NCBI GenBank assembly: GCA_032629725.1
Contig: JAFEVB010000037.1
Coordinates: 248,001 to 312,000, forward strand
Length of the DNA: 64,000 nucleotides
Reading direction: 5' to 3'
From: Gremmenia infestans
Lineage: Eukaryota > Ascomycota > Leotiomycetes > Helotiales > Hamatocanthoscyphaceae
A model generated the notes under the pieces. The model did no database searches and was not told the DNA's origin. It was given only the letters and a program-made list of their open reading frames with translations. Shown piece by piece: positions 35,038 to 46,093 of the stretch. How positions within the stretch are numbered: position 1 is the first letter of the stretch; each line of letters starts with the position of its first letter. Made by a program: the position numbers and the translations under genes.

Positions 35038-36136
35038 GGTGATGTAGGGAATGGTCGGATTGTATTGTTTGAAGTAAGAGAAGCATTGAATTGGAAGAAA
35101 AGAAACTGTACGTGTTGTTGGAATTGGGGTAACACGGGTCAAATGATACAGTAGAATTGTTGGAAACACAAGCTGGTTTCCCCTCTATTACTCGTATTTG
35201 TGGTGCGCGCGTCGCAGTAACGTTTACGTTTAGTGGACAGGGGTTTTACACCAAGGCTTTTCGCGGGGATGTTTCAGCTTTCGTGCAATTATTCAGTAAT
35301 GTATGTGGTAAGAGATAATTAATAAGAAAACTGAAAGTAAGAAAAAGGACCGAGGCCAAATCGTATAACGGTTCCTACGGAGTCGTTCAGTATGAATCCC
35401 AGATGGATCTACAAGTATAAGTTTATTTATGGGTGTCGATCAGTGGCTAGGGCCGGGAGTCAGCGTCTAAAAAGGCAGCTGTTGGTGGGATAGAAGGGAA
35501 GGGTACCTAGGGGGCGATCCAGATTCGGTGATGCAGCGATGCAGTAATGCTTGAAAGACCTACACCTAACCTAAGTTTACATGTACCTGGGCGAGGCTGC
35601 AATAATAATCGTATGTGCACTAGGTACAATACAAGGGCACTTTATCTTATTGTTGCACCGCAGTATATCAATAATGCTAAGCCTCAATAAGAAATAAAAT
35701 ATAAATGTGAGTGGTGAGCAGGTGCAGGCAGGGCATGCTACAGTTGACCGATAGCTGTGCTGCACGCAGATAGGCGCAAAGCATGGACCTGGACCTGGCC
35801 CTGGGTTTCTCAGAGTTTCTCAGAGTTTCAATCTAATCACATGTATAATAAAAGATATAATTATTTTCACTTTACTTCAATATCCGCATAAGAGGAATAA
35901 TTGTCAAGTAATACCTATCATCTCAAAGGTGCAACGAAACATACCTACCTATACTATATGTAACTAAGATAGGAGGAATACAATATCACGTGCATTGCAT
36001 CTAGTATGGATTTGTAAGCAACTACGCGCTACTCGAGATGGAGTGATTTCTTATTTCTGCGGCAAACTCATCATCGACACTTCATCCATGACATCCCGGG
36101 CTTGTCTTGTCTACTCCATCTCTGCTACCGCTCATC
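35038..36136. promoter_or_regulatory. Divergent intergenic region
   Basis: This 1.1-kb stretch separates the F-box gene (-) from the Cys-Pro repeat protein gene (+). It contains a doubled CTCAGAGTTT near 35810-35828, a GGACCTGGACCTGG tract near 35786, and AT-rich sequence around 35640-35720 and 35840-35900. No gene is supported. Confidence 0.4.
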
Positions 36137-37871
36137 ATGCCACTTTGTGACTACGAGGAACTTACCAAGACTCTAGTAGAAAACTTTAACCTCCTAGCAG
36201 ATGAAGTACAACTCCTCAGCGACAGGAAAATTATCCTCGAGCACAAATTGAATTATGCTCACAGCCAGGTCAGTTCCATAGTTCTTTCTTCCTTCCAACA
36301 GCTTTTCTACCATATGATGAGAAACTTAGCTCTAGATCTGGAGCTGCCACTAACAGCGACGACCGACAACAACCATGTATCCTGATTCGTAGTTTTTGCA
36401 TCATACATTCCTGTACAGAGTTAGTAATATCTTTCACTGACCAACCTCTTCATAGTATCAATTACTCGCCGACAAGTATGCCCCATCTGATCCGGAGATC
36501 TCAAGCACTTTGGCAAAGCTACAACTCCCGCCGGATCTCCAAGTCTCAACTCCCGATCCGGCAGGTTTCGTTCCATTACCACAGCGGGGACAAAGAACAT
36601 CAAAGCTGCAAACTGCAGTAGCTATACGCGACGGGAGGAAGGCGGCACAGCTTCTCTCGGAGTTCGGAGGCACGACCGGATCTACAAGTATATCCGGCGC
36701 AAGTAGTAATGTGCGATTGTCCGCGCCTCGTACATCTCTCTCTACAGTGCTAGAACAAGATTTTACCGTCCCAGGGAAGAAGAGTTCATTGCTTTGTCCG
36801 TTTGCTCGTCCTACCAAGCCTCCTAGCACGATGGTGTCAGGTCGTCCATTGACGCCGTCGGATGCTAAAGATCCTACACCTCATCGGTCCGCCGATCCAA
36901 TCTGTGCTGCAATGTATGCAGAGACAATGTCATCACCCCCTCCATCGGCTACAGGCTCCGCGGCGAAGTGTCCAATTCGATATCTTGACCAGCACTCACC
37001 AGAAGAAGTTGCACGCTACTTCGAGACCCACAAGCATGAGATCCCACGAAGTCACGAAGTATGTGTGAAGCGTTACCAAAGAAACGAAAATGATATCAGG
37101 AAGCTTGATGCAAAGTATGGCAACCTTGTCAGCATGATTCAAGGCCTCGGTCAAACGCATCAACCTATGTTACCTTCAGACCTACAAGAACAAGACGAGA
37201 ACATGGAACTTGAGCGCACGTCCAATGAACGAGTGGAGAACTGGGCTAAAGCCGTAAGTGCAGATGGTGTAGGCATTGAAGAAGATCCTGTAGAGAACAG
37301 AGAAGAGGACGATGTGGAAGAGGACGATAGAGAGAGCAGATTTGATCGGCCACTGAAGGAGGTTCGAGTTGGAGAGTCTCCAAGTCGACCTTGGGGTATA
37401 CGAGTACCGCTATTTGATGAACCTCCTGAACAACGACCTGTTTCTCCGCCACCGGCACCTGTGTCTGCAGAACACATACCAAAGCCGGCTGGGAAGTGTC
37501 CCTTTGGCCATGGCCAAGGTAGCCTGGAAGATCCTCTGATTCAAGAATCTCCTCGGGTGATCGAGCAAGAAGAGCGACCTACCGGCAAGTGTCCCTTTGG
37601 TCATGGGCAAGAGGCACAACCAGGTCCGGAGAGTGTGCAACAGCAAGAGCGACCTGCCGGTATATGCCCGGTGGATCATGGGCAGAAAGCTGAAGAAGCA
37701 GAACAAACTCCTCCTGTCATTCAGACCCAGCCGACTTTCATGCAAACTCCTCAAATACCAACAGCGGGCGGTAATGCGCCGCAGATGATATTCACGGGCC
37801 CAGTATTTATCGGATACCCTATGGAGCAGGCTATGGCTTTCATGCAGCAGTATAATAAGGGGGCATTATGA
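36137..37871 (+). CDS. Uncharacterised fungal protein with repeated Cys-Pro (CPxxH) motifs
   Basis: join(36137..36268,36456..37871), 515 aa. Exon 1 encodes a leucine-rich helical N-terminus (YEELTKTLVENFNLLADEVQ, likely coiled coil) that continues as YQLLADKYAP after splicing. Five Cys-Pro dipeptides stand out: C158 (CPFA), C216 (CPIR), and three C-terminal repeats at C392, C423 and C448 with the pattern G-[KI]-C-P-[FV]-[GD]-H-G-Q. A conserved-looking helical segment (SPEEVARYFETHKHEIPRSH) follows C216. Cys-Pro with nearby His is the pattern of heme-regulatory motifs, and Cys/His pairs could also bind zinc; neither is shown. The intron (187 bp) is longer than its neighbours and contains a 75-bp in-frame open segment with plausible splice sites (36302-36376). 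I do not recognise the family. Confidence 0.8.
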
Positions 37872-38185
37872 GTGATGAGATTGTTTATGACATTAGCATG
37901 GCGTTAGAGCACGGTTCTACGGGCGTTCAGGGCATTGTACCTTTAGCGGCATGCATCAGTCCTTTGGACATACATAATAAATCATAGGGACAATACCATC
38001 TTTGCAATTAAAACGTTTCTACAACCTTTCAGGACAGGTTCTTGTCATTTCGCGTCTCTTTTAACTTTATTGTTTCTAACCAAAACGCCATCGTCCCATC
38101 CAGACCAAGCCATATCTATCCCAAATGCAATCATTTATCAACCGACCGTTTCTAAAAGTCGTATATATAGTACATGTGCTTTTGC
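37872..38185. other. Convergent intergenic region
   Basis: Short 3'-to-3' interval between the Cys-Pro protein gene and Tvp38. AT-rich sequence around 37970-38070 probably serves polyadenylation on both strands. No gene is seen. Confidence 0.5.
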
Positions 38186-39391
38186 CTAATCTCTCCCCCT
38201 CCCTGTTTTCGCCTTCGGATCCTCATCGGCATCACCAGAAGCAAATACATCCCCTTCACCTTCCGAAAGCTCATCCCTATACCCCGTCTCTCCCGTCTCC
38301 TGATCCTCAAACACACCATCATCGTTATCCCATAGACTGATATCATCATCATTCATCAACGCCGCCGCATCGACATCTCCCGCCTCGGCAGAATCACTAT
38401 ACTCCCTGCCCACAATCACATCCCCTGCCCTTTGTCCATCCTCCAACTCCTCGATCTCCAGCTCCCTAGCCCTAGCAATCGTCTTTTGATAAATAATCCA
38501 CCCAACGGCAACACCAAGCACACCGCCAACGATAATAGAAATGTAGTTGATGGCCTTCGTCCCCGCATCCATCTTGCCCCCCTCACTCTCTGCAATAACC
38601 GCCAATCTCGACCCGATAAAAACATGAATAAGTAACTTCGGACTCGAAATCGCCGTCGCCAGCGCAAAACTCAGTGGATTCACGGTAGGAAACGTAGACA
38701 TGGCCGCATTACTCAGACTATATGGCAGCGGACAAAAGCGTATCATGCACAGAATCTTCAAGCCATCATGTTTCAGCGTTAACGCCAGGGCCTCGAACCG
38801 CTTATCTTGTCCAACAAGCCTATGCACATAGCTGCTGAGCACCGTCCGACTCGCCATGAACGATGCGAGACTTCCTACAATGGTGGCTGAGGCTACAATG
38901 AACCAGCCATTTGGGAAGCCGTACACGAAGCCGGCGATTGTGACGGAGGTGCTGTAGCCGATCAGCGGCGGGAAGGCGCAGCTAAATGTCATGAGCCAGA
39001 GGATTATCCAGCCGCCGGTTACGGAATGCCATTTCTTTGCTGCGGGGGCTAGGAAGCCGAAGATGCGCTCGCTGTATACCAGAAACAATATCCCAAAGAC
39101 GAGGGATATGAGGAGGGCTATGATGGCGGCGATTCGTTGGGGGACGGAGAGGGATTGGAAGGTCTTGAGGAGTTGGCGCTGCACTTTGTAGGCGGAGGCG
39201 AGGATCTGGTCTTTCAGGGAACTGGGGGGCGTCGAACGCTGCGAGTAGGGCGAGTTGGTGGTGTTTGCTCGCCGGGTCGAGGAGGATATGCGGCGGGACC
39301 ACGGGGGGCGTGTTGTTTCTGGAGAGGGAGAGGGGAGGGGTGAGATGGGGAGGGCGAGAGCCTTTGCTGTGCTGCTGTAGTCTGCTGGCAT
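38186..39391 (-). CDS. TVP38: Tvp38-like Golgi membrane protein (SNARE-associated/DedA family)
   Basis: Single exon, 401 aa. The N-terminal 90 residues are Ser/Pro/Arg-rich and cytosolic. Then comes a membrane segment (IAAIIALLISLVFGILFLVY) and the VTT/DedA core, with re-entrant-loop sequences IGYSTSVTIAGFVYG and GSLASFMASR. The motif IRFCPLPYSLSNAAMSTF matches Tvp38 closely. A last membrane helix is followed by an acidic tail of about 90 residues (DEL/EGEGD). Tvp38 is a tubulo-vesicular Golgi protein of the VTT family, whose members TMEM41B and VMP1 are scramblases. The function here is inferred from that family. It diverges from the CUE/CCCH/SMR gene over 1.4 kb. Confidence 0.93.
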   Translation of the reverse strand: MPADYSSTAKALALPISPLPSPSPETTRPPWSRRISSSTRRANTTNSPYSQRSTPPSSLKDQILASAYKVQRQLLKTFQSLSVPQRIAAIIALLISLVFGILFLVYSERIFGFLAPAAKKWHSVTGGWIILWLMTFSCAFPPLIGYSTSVTIAGFVYGFPNGWFIVASATIVGSLASFMASRTVLSSYVHRLVGQDKRFEALALTLKHDGLKILCMIRFCPLPYSLSNAAMSTFPTVNPLSFALATAISSPKLLIHVFIGSRLAVIAESEGGKMDAGTKAINYISIIVGGVLGVAVGWIIYQKTIARARELEIEELEDGQRAGDVIVGREYSDSAEAGDVDAAALMNDDDISLWDNDDGVFEDQETGETGYRDELSEGEGDVFASGDADEDPKAKTGRGRD

Positions 39392-40796
39392 TTTGTGTGT
39401 AGCTAGCTAGCTCAGCTCCGGATGATGAGGGAATAGTTTGTAGGTTTTGCGAGTTGAATATCCAGAAGGGGGTTTAAGAGCTCGAGCTACCTCTGCTGAT
39501 TCATCGAGTCTTTGGAGTGAGAAGTGAGGTTGTTGATGCGAGCTGGCGTTGGGAGAGGTTTGATGTTGGCCGTGCTTGGATGAACGGAGACTTTTCTGAA
39601 ACCAAGTGCTGACAACACGGCGCTGGTTGAGGCGGCAGTGTTAGTTTGCAACGAAAGATCGAAGTAAGAGCCGCACTTAGATATGCACTTATACAGTACC
39701 AAGGTATCTAGAGTATTTTGATAAAAGCGAGGCCTTGAAAGCTACCCAGGTAGGTAGGTAGCTTCATAATGGAACGCTCTACTAACTCCATGGTAGTGAC
39801 GTGACGTAGAAGATCTCCTTCCTACCTAACCTAGCCCACTTGAGAGTTCCGACGATGCTGGACAAGTCATGTGAGTTTACATCCAATGGTAAATCCTAAA
39901 GGTACCAGTATTTCCAGAGGGAAAAATTCGAGGGATGAGAAAAACGCTGTAGAGAGTCCGTTTTCACTTGCGTGATTTACTTGGGAGACATAGCAAGAAA
40001 GTCATCTTTGTGAGTTGATATATAATTTTCTAGTAGTAATCATAAAGGAGTAAATACACGACAAGTGCGCTGACATTATACTTCTTGGTAGAGAAAATCC
40101 CCCGCCAGTATTTCCTGGATTTACCTAGCTATGCTCATATAGCCTTGGGTGACTATGCTTTCCAACAGACTGCATACCTGCTCATTGATCCTGAGACTTC
40201 TTGACATGGCATGGATGGCTCTTTCCTACGGTATATTGATGACTGGGCTTTGGTAGAATGGAATTATCAAGAGGCCAAGCTTTGTACCTTGGACTTTTCT
40301 TTGTAGTATACAGAGTTCCTTTCTTCGTATTCCTTATTTTTAGCTGTACCCAAGGATGTTTGAGGGTCATGAGGTCGGAGCCAATCATATATCACTAAAT
40401 TGTTAGCGTGTTCTCCCCAGATCATTCACCTGTCCCAGCCTAGACAGCCAGATCCTAGCCTCACTACTTGAACCCGAACCTCACGCCTCGTCCCCTCCCT
40501 CCTTACCTTCTTATACTCTACTTCCCCCCTCAACCTTTCCTACTCGCCTCGCTGACCATGATAACTTCGCATTCCGAGTCGACGATGTAAGAGCCTGGTG
40601 CCCTCCGTTGTCGTACATCGCCGTTGCCCATCTTGCGCCATTTGCTTATTGCATTTCAGCTCGCACCTTCCCTCCGGTCATCCACAAAGTTCGACATCCA
40701 TACCACCTATCTTTCGTTTATTTTTCATTTAATCCAACCTTGAACACTTTACACAAAATCTAATAACCTTCTGCGATACCTACAACATCTGCGAAA
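39392..40796. promoter_or_regulatory. Divergent intergenic region
   Basis: This 1.4-kb region lies between Tvp38 (-) and the CUE/CCCH/SMR gene (+). At 39745-39763 it holds CCCAGGTAGGTAGGTAG followed by CTTC, a motif that recurs upstream of UGP1. The right end (40420-40780) is strongly C/T-rich, typical of a highly transcribed fungal promoter and leader. A 71-codon minus-strand frame at 39487-39702 could be an upstream ORF in the Tvp38 leader but has no independent support. Confidence 0.45.
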
Positions 40797-43103
40797 ATGC
40801 TATCCGACGCGACGTACGAGATATGCCTCCCGCTCCTGACGGATGCTGCCCTTGACGACGAAGAGAGGACCGACAGGCTGGAGGAGCTGCTGAAGAAGGA
40901 AACCACCCTCGTTGGAGCTCCGCTCGAGAATGCCGTCCTGAGTGTGCTTTGGAGGCACAGGGAGCAGACCACGAATCCCTCGTCCCCCCCGCCGTTGCGG
41001 CATACTGTATTACGTCGCCCATCTCCCGCGCCATGGCCGATCCCTCGCGGGAGCACTCCGATATCCTCATCTCCTCGTCTGGGTGTCAGTCCCCTTGCTC
41101 CGCCTGGATTTGTGCCGCCATCTTTCAACAGAAACAAGTCTGGAACCGCTTCCCCCTTCACGTCTCCCCGCCCTTCTCCAAGGCTTGCTTTTTCCAGCCC
41201 TGCAATTCCTCACAGCCCCAGTCTGAACGCATATGAGTTTCCGACCGACACAGGTCCTACCCAAGATATATATGGAGATTATGGAAGCGACAATGTCGAC
41301 TGGCTGGTGAATGATGATGGCGTGAGCATTACCCCTTCATCATCTGGTCAAAGTGGTCTGAATGCAGCTGCTGCCGAGTTCATGCAGCCGCAACAATCGG
41401 ATATGAGCCCATATGATATGCTTCGCTCAATACTTGGTCCCGCAAAATCAGATGACGAGATCGAGGCTGCTCTTGCTATCCATGGTTACGATTTGAGTGC
41501 TACTATTAATGCATTCATGGAAGGCCAACTCACGGAAGGCACCACTATCCCAGTCCCGTCATCTGATGCAAAGAATGCTATTCTCATCGGAAAATCAATG
41601 GCTACGGAAATACCGCGTCCAATCACGCCAGCTGGACAGTTGCGAAGCGGTGTCGTCTGTAGGTTCTGGTTGTCCACTGGGCAGTGTTTGAGGGCAGATT
41701 GCAGATTTAGCCATGATCTCAGTAATCATATATGCAAGTAAGTGATTTCTTTCTCAAACTTGACTTACCTGCACCACATGCTTATTAATCTAGATATTGG
41801 GTCATGGGGAACTGCCTTGCAGGTGATACTTGCATATTTTCACATGATCCATCACACTTTATGAACCGACTTGCTCTTGAGGAGAGCAGTACACCTCCAC
41901 TTCAAAATACCGCCGCACCAGGCTTCCAATTTACAGATTACAATGCATTCCCTTCATTGCAAGGTATGCAGGAGTTGTCAAACTCCTTCAATTCCACAAA
42001 CGCTTTCAGTAATTATCAGGGAGGAAGTTTCACACCTCCTGGCTTCAAAGCAATGCAAGGATATGCAAGTGATGGATCCAGCCAACGATCACGGCCTAGT
42101 AGCCGAGCACGAGAGCCAGCGGCTCCATCTCTTGATGACACTGAAGCCTTCCCATCGCTTAGCGCCGTTGCTGCAAAAGGTGGCAAGAAGCACCATGGAA
42201 AGAGAGGCGGCCATGGTCACGGTCATAAAGAAAACATCCATCCCAGCTCTCTCGCCGAGGTTGTGAAAATGTCTCCATCTCCTGGGCCTGGTCTTATGAG
42301 ACAGGGCGGGAAGATAGGCAGGAACGGTAGCTCCACAAGCATTCGAAATGGAGAGAACAGTGTTGCAGCTCAGGCCATTCCAAGTCCGCAACATGTTCCT
42401 TGGTTAGAAACTGGCGATAGAGCCAACAAATCATACCTTAAAGCCAGACAAGATGCTATCAAGCATGGTGGCTTGAGGAATAAATTCTTACAGAGGTAAA
42501 TTTGCTATTTGTTTCGTTTAACAATCATCACTAACACAAGCTAGTGCTGCTCAGGCTTGGAATCGTAATGATGCTCGTGCTGCTAAGGCTCTCAGCCTCA
42601 GGGGTCAAAGTGAAAACGATCTTATGCGAAAAGCTCACCGAGAAGCCGCCCGTGAGCTCTACGAAGAGCGAAATAAGCACAGCTCTTCAAGCGCCGAGCT
42701 TTACGTCGATCTTCATGGTCTGCATCCAGAAGAAGCTGTCGAATACTTAGAACGAGTGCTCCTCGAATCCCAGAAAGAGATGAGACCGGTCTATGCCATC
42801 ACGGGCACAGGCCACCACAGCAAAAACGGCAAGGATAAAGTCGGCAAAGCAATCCGCAACTTCCTCAACGAGTGGCGCTATGCTTACCGTGAGTTTTCTG
42901 TTCCTGGAGACAGGAACAATGTGGGTGGTATCTTGGGCATTGATGCCAGATCGTGGGACAAGACTCTTGCAAGACAGGGTGTCTCTATCGAGCCAGAGGC
43001 AAAGGAGGAGGTCGATATCCTTAATCAAGGTCACGAAGTGGGCAGTGGTAAAATAAAGTTGCTGGTCAGAGATGCACCGAAGGGCCCTAGTGCTAGTCGG
43101 TGA
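40797..43103 (+). CDS. CUE-like, CCCH zinc-finger and SMR domain protein
   Basis: join(40797..41737,41794..42495,42545..43103), 733 aa. In order: an N-terminal helical region (about 1-60); a CUE/UBA-like segment (about 206-245, MLRSILGPAKSDDEIEAALA); two CCCH fingers (CRFWLSTGQCLRADCRFSH just before intron 1, then a second completed by exon 2 with GNCLAGDTCIFSH); a long disordered linker; and an SMR domain with the DLHGLHPEEA motif (D603) and the GTGHHSK loop. SMR domains with a DxH motif cleave RNA, and yeast Cue2 joins CUE and SMR domains to cut mRNA at collided ribosomes in no-go decay. This protein adds RNA-binding CCCH fingers. A role in mRNA surveillance is inferred. Both introns (56 and 49 bp) preserve frame. 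Confidence 0.92.
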
Positions 43104-44107
43104 CATGGCCTTTATTCTAGGAAGAAAGAATAAATAAACTCGTAAAACATATAACCGGTAACTCTATTCATCTGTGATCCTTGTTCCTGCTATCATCGGT
43201 CAAGCAACAACGACAGTGGCTGTAACCATCAGTACAGTTCAGTTCCCCTTTATCATCCTTTAAAACATATAAAGTCCATCCTCATCATTCATCCTATCTC
43301 GAAGAACCCTAAAATCACGAACGAGTCAAACCAAACTCGATAAATCCTTCTAATCTTCGCCCACATCCCAAAGATATCTGTCTAATCTCATAGTACTGTA
43401 AGTAGCACAAGAGCATTCATTATCCCTAATCGAGTCGAGGTTAGGCGTTCCCTAACCAAGCTCTCGTGTCAAAGTGTGTCAAAACGGTAAACCTGATAAG
43501 GAATTATTTGGATGAGAATAAAGGATCTTGATCTGACTAAAGGGAGGGGAGGGTGGATGTTGGTAGAGGAGGGGAGGGAGAATGGTACGGAGTATGTACC
43601 TGTAGATTTCAGTTGTAGATGGGTTGATCAAATAGATAAGTCGGTTTTGATATTGCGCATATATTACACATTTACGTTCTACTCAATAACAAATACGGGA
43701 TCCACGATTTTTTGTAGCACAGTATCTCAAGGGGAATGTTTCAAGAGGCCCGCCATAACTTATGAGTTGGTGTAGATAGGACTGAGAAGAGAATAGAAAA
43801 GATGGGGTAGACGAATTTCTCAAACTAAGAATCTATAAGTAATTGACTGATTTACTATATCTATTGCAAAAGGATTAATCAATCAGCAAGAGCGAATCAA
43901 TCAAGTGGTAGTCTGTTCTATTCCTAGCCGGGCCCAGTAATCAACGAGTGGTATCTATGTAGTAACGAACTCCTATCCGTGATGGAAAACCCAACTCCAA
44001 ACAATGAATGATGAATCAATGCAGCAAGCATACTTCCAAAGCCCTTCCAAATGAAATATCCCATGAATGACGCGACCCCATCGGTGCTACGCTATCGATC
44101 CCCACCA
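43104..44107. other. Convergent intergenic region
   Basis: The 3' flanks of the SMR gene (+) and the FYVE-RING gene (-) meet here. The stretch is A/T-rich with several short reading frames but no motif. No gene is supported. Confidence 0.4.
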
Positions 44108-46093
44108 CTAGTTTGGATGCAATGGGCACTGTCCATGTTTCTGTACCCACCACTTTTTGATGCACTTCAAATGGAACCTACAAAAGCACTCCAACCTCGC
44201 CATATCCTGGCCAACCTCGTAATCGTCAAAGCAGATGGTGCACTCTGCGTCGTCCACGCAGTCTTTCTCTGTTGCCGTGTATTGAAACAGGCCGGACGCG
44301 CGGTATTCGGTATGTGTGTTTGCGGACATTGCTGCATTCGCATTCGCCGCTGATCTTGAACTATTCTGCGCGTTTTGCGCGGGAGGTGCTGTGCCTGCGG
44401 TCCCTAGCGATGCGTTAATGATACACTGATTAACGTGGGCAGCCCGTAGGTCTTCGGCATTTGGGAGACTGCTGAGTGGCAGTCGGCCGTGGCAGATCCA
44501 ACATAAGTCCGCTTCGGGGATTCGCTGCTGTGCTGGGGCTCTTTGTGGCGGTGGGGGCGGTGTGGCTGTATTTGCATGTGCTGAGGATTGTAGCAACATA
44601 CCTGCCTGGTTCCCGGTGCGTTGCTGTTGTGAAGGCCCTGTTCGTATAATCCCCTGATCAGATGGGTTAGTCCTTGCCATTTTTAGTCAAGGGGTTTGGG
44701 GGGAAACCAAATGCCAAAGATCTTTAAGAAATCGACCAGTGCTCACCATGTTGGCGGAGTCACGCGAGGTGCCGCTGATCTGCTATGAGATTAGTAGGTG
44801 AAATTCTTACGTTTGCGGACTAATAAGTGGGATAGAAGGAGAACGTACTGTGCTGCTCCGAGATCTAGAATCCCAAGGCTCTTGTGTCCTGTTCCTGTAA
44901 TTCTGATCGTTGTAGCTACCGTATTGTATACTCGCAGAACTAAGAATGCTAGGCTCTCGGGGTACTCGGGCAGTATTTCGGAGAGCCTCGTGGAATGTTT
45001 CCAAGTTATTTGGTTGCCGCTGAGACTGGACATAAGAAGAGGATGCCGCACTGGCAGAGCTACCCTGCCGATTCGGGGAGGAATAGAGTTGTGCAGGGTC
45101 GTAGAAGGATGGTTGGGGAGGAGCGAGGTTGGGATCCGGAACACATGGATTGCATAGTCTAACTCGTTCTCCTCCACCCAGAGTCGCAACTTCCCTAGAA
45201 CTCCCAGCTCGGGCAGCATCTACATATGGTCGAGGGACACTAATACATGAGCCCATGGCCGCACCTTCGGTTGGTACCTGGACAATGTATTGATACGGAA
45301 TGGTGATGCGATGTGGAGAACACGAGTTACAAACCACTCTTCCACATTTCCTGTGGGATTGTGTTAGTAAGTGGTCTGGGACTCATGAACTGCTGAATAT
45401 TCATCTAATCCAGCATATGCAGTGTGAATACGTACCTGCAGTGATGTTTTCGGACAAAAAAGCCTGGATTTATGATAAGTATGTGAATCATGGAGCATTC
45501 TCGAAGGAGGACATACTGAACTGTGTCCTACAAATGGGACAAAACGTAACCTCAGCATCTGGCTGCCACCTAGGTGCAACGACCTCCGATGCTTCAGCAG
45601 CCGCACGTCGATGTCGATTTTGGCTTGGGTGGCGAGAAACAAGCGATACATCTACTCCAGGAGGAGGCCCATCACCCTGGTGGGCTATTACTGAACGTGC
45701 CGAACTTGTGACTGATGTTGAAGAAGTTCTTCGAGGATTCGAAGGTCCATCAAGTCGGAAAGGTCTATTCGTTCTCATTTCGTTCACAGCCTCGTTTGCT
45801 TGAGAGCGCTTTTCACCTATTCGCTGAGAAGCAGAATTGCCTCGACTCCGTGATTCTAGACCTGGTGGCGATCCTGATTCCCTCCATCGCTCATATTCTC
45901 GACTAGATTCATTCACAGCCCCCTGAGACCCGGTCACAAAAACCTCGTTTAATATAGTATCCCTCGCATCTACTTGGGGATCCGAAAATTGAGCAGAACT
46001 TGACCCAGGACATGGCGGTAGAGGCCGCTCCTCTCTATTTGGACGATGCTGAATGGCCACGGAATATTTATCTGACCCGGGTCGGTTATCCAT
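44108..46093 (-). CDS. FYVE-RING ubiquitin ligase (Pib1-like) with a 28-nt microexon
   Basis: complement(join(44108..44653,44747..44782,44849..45350,45436..45463,45517..46093)), 562 aa. The FYVE-type finger is spread over three exons: CPIC (C185, C188) ends exon 1, the 28-nt exon 2 encodes FFVRKHHC (C201), and exon 3 gives RKCGRVVCNSC and later CNPC. The conserved RKHHCRKCGRVVC core is complete only after splicing. The C-terminal RING has C519, C522, C537, C539, H542, C545, C557, H560, so the eighth zinc ligand is His (CPLH), as in ZNRF-type RINGs. The middle is disordered. Yeast Pib1 has the same FYVE-then-RING order and acts at endosomes and vacuole through PI3P. Exon 4 is only 36 nt, and its acceptor is a TAGCAG tandem, so a one-codon alternative is possible. 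Confidence 0.88.

Noticed and set aside
40760..41264. Antisense frames opposite the first exon of the CUE/CCCH/SMR gene
   Set aside because: They mirror strongly biased codon usage of the real gene and have no independent support.
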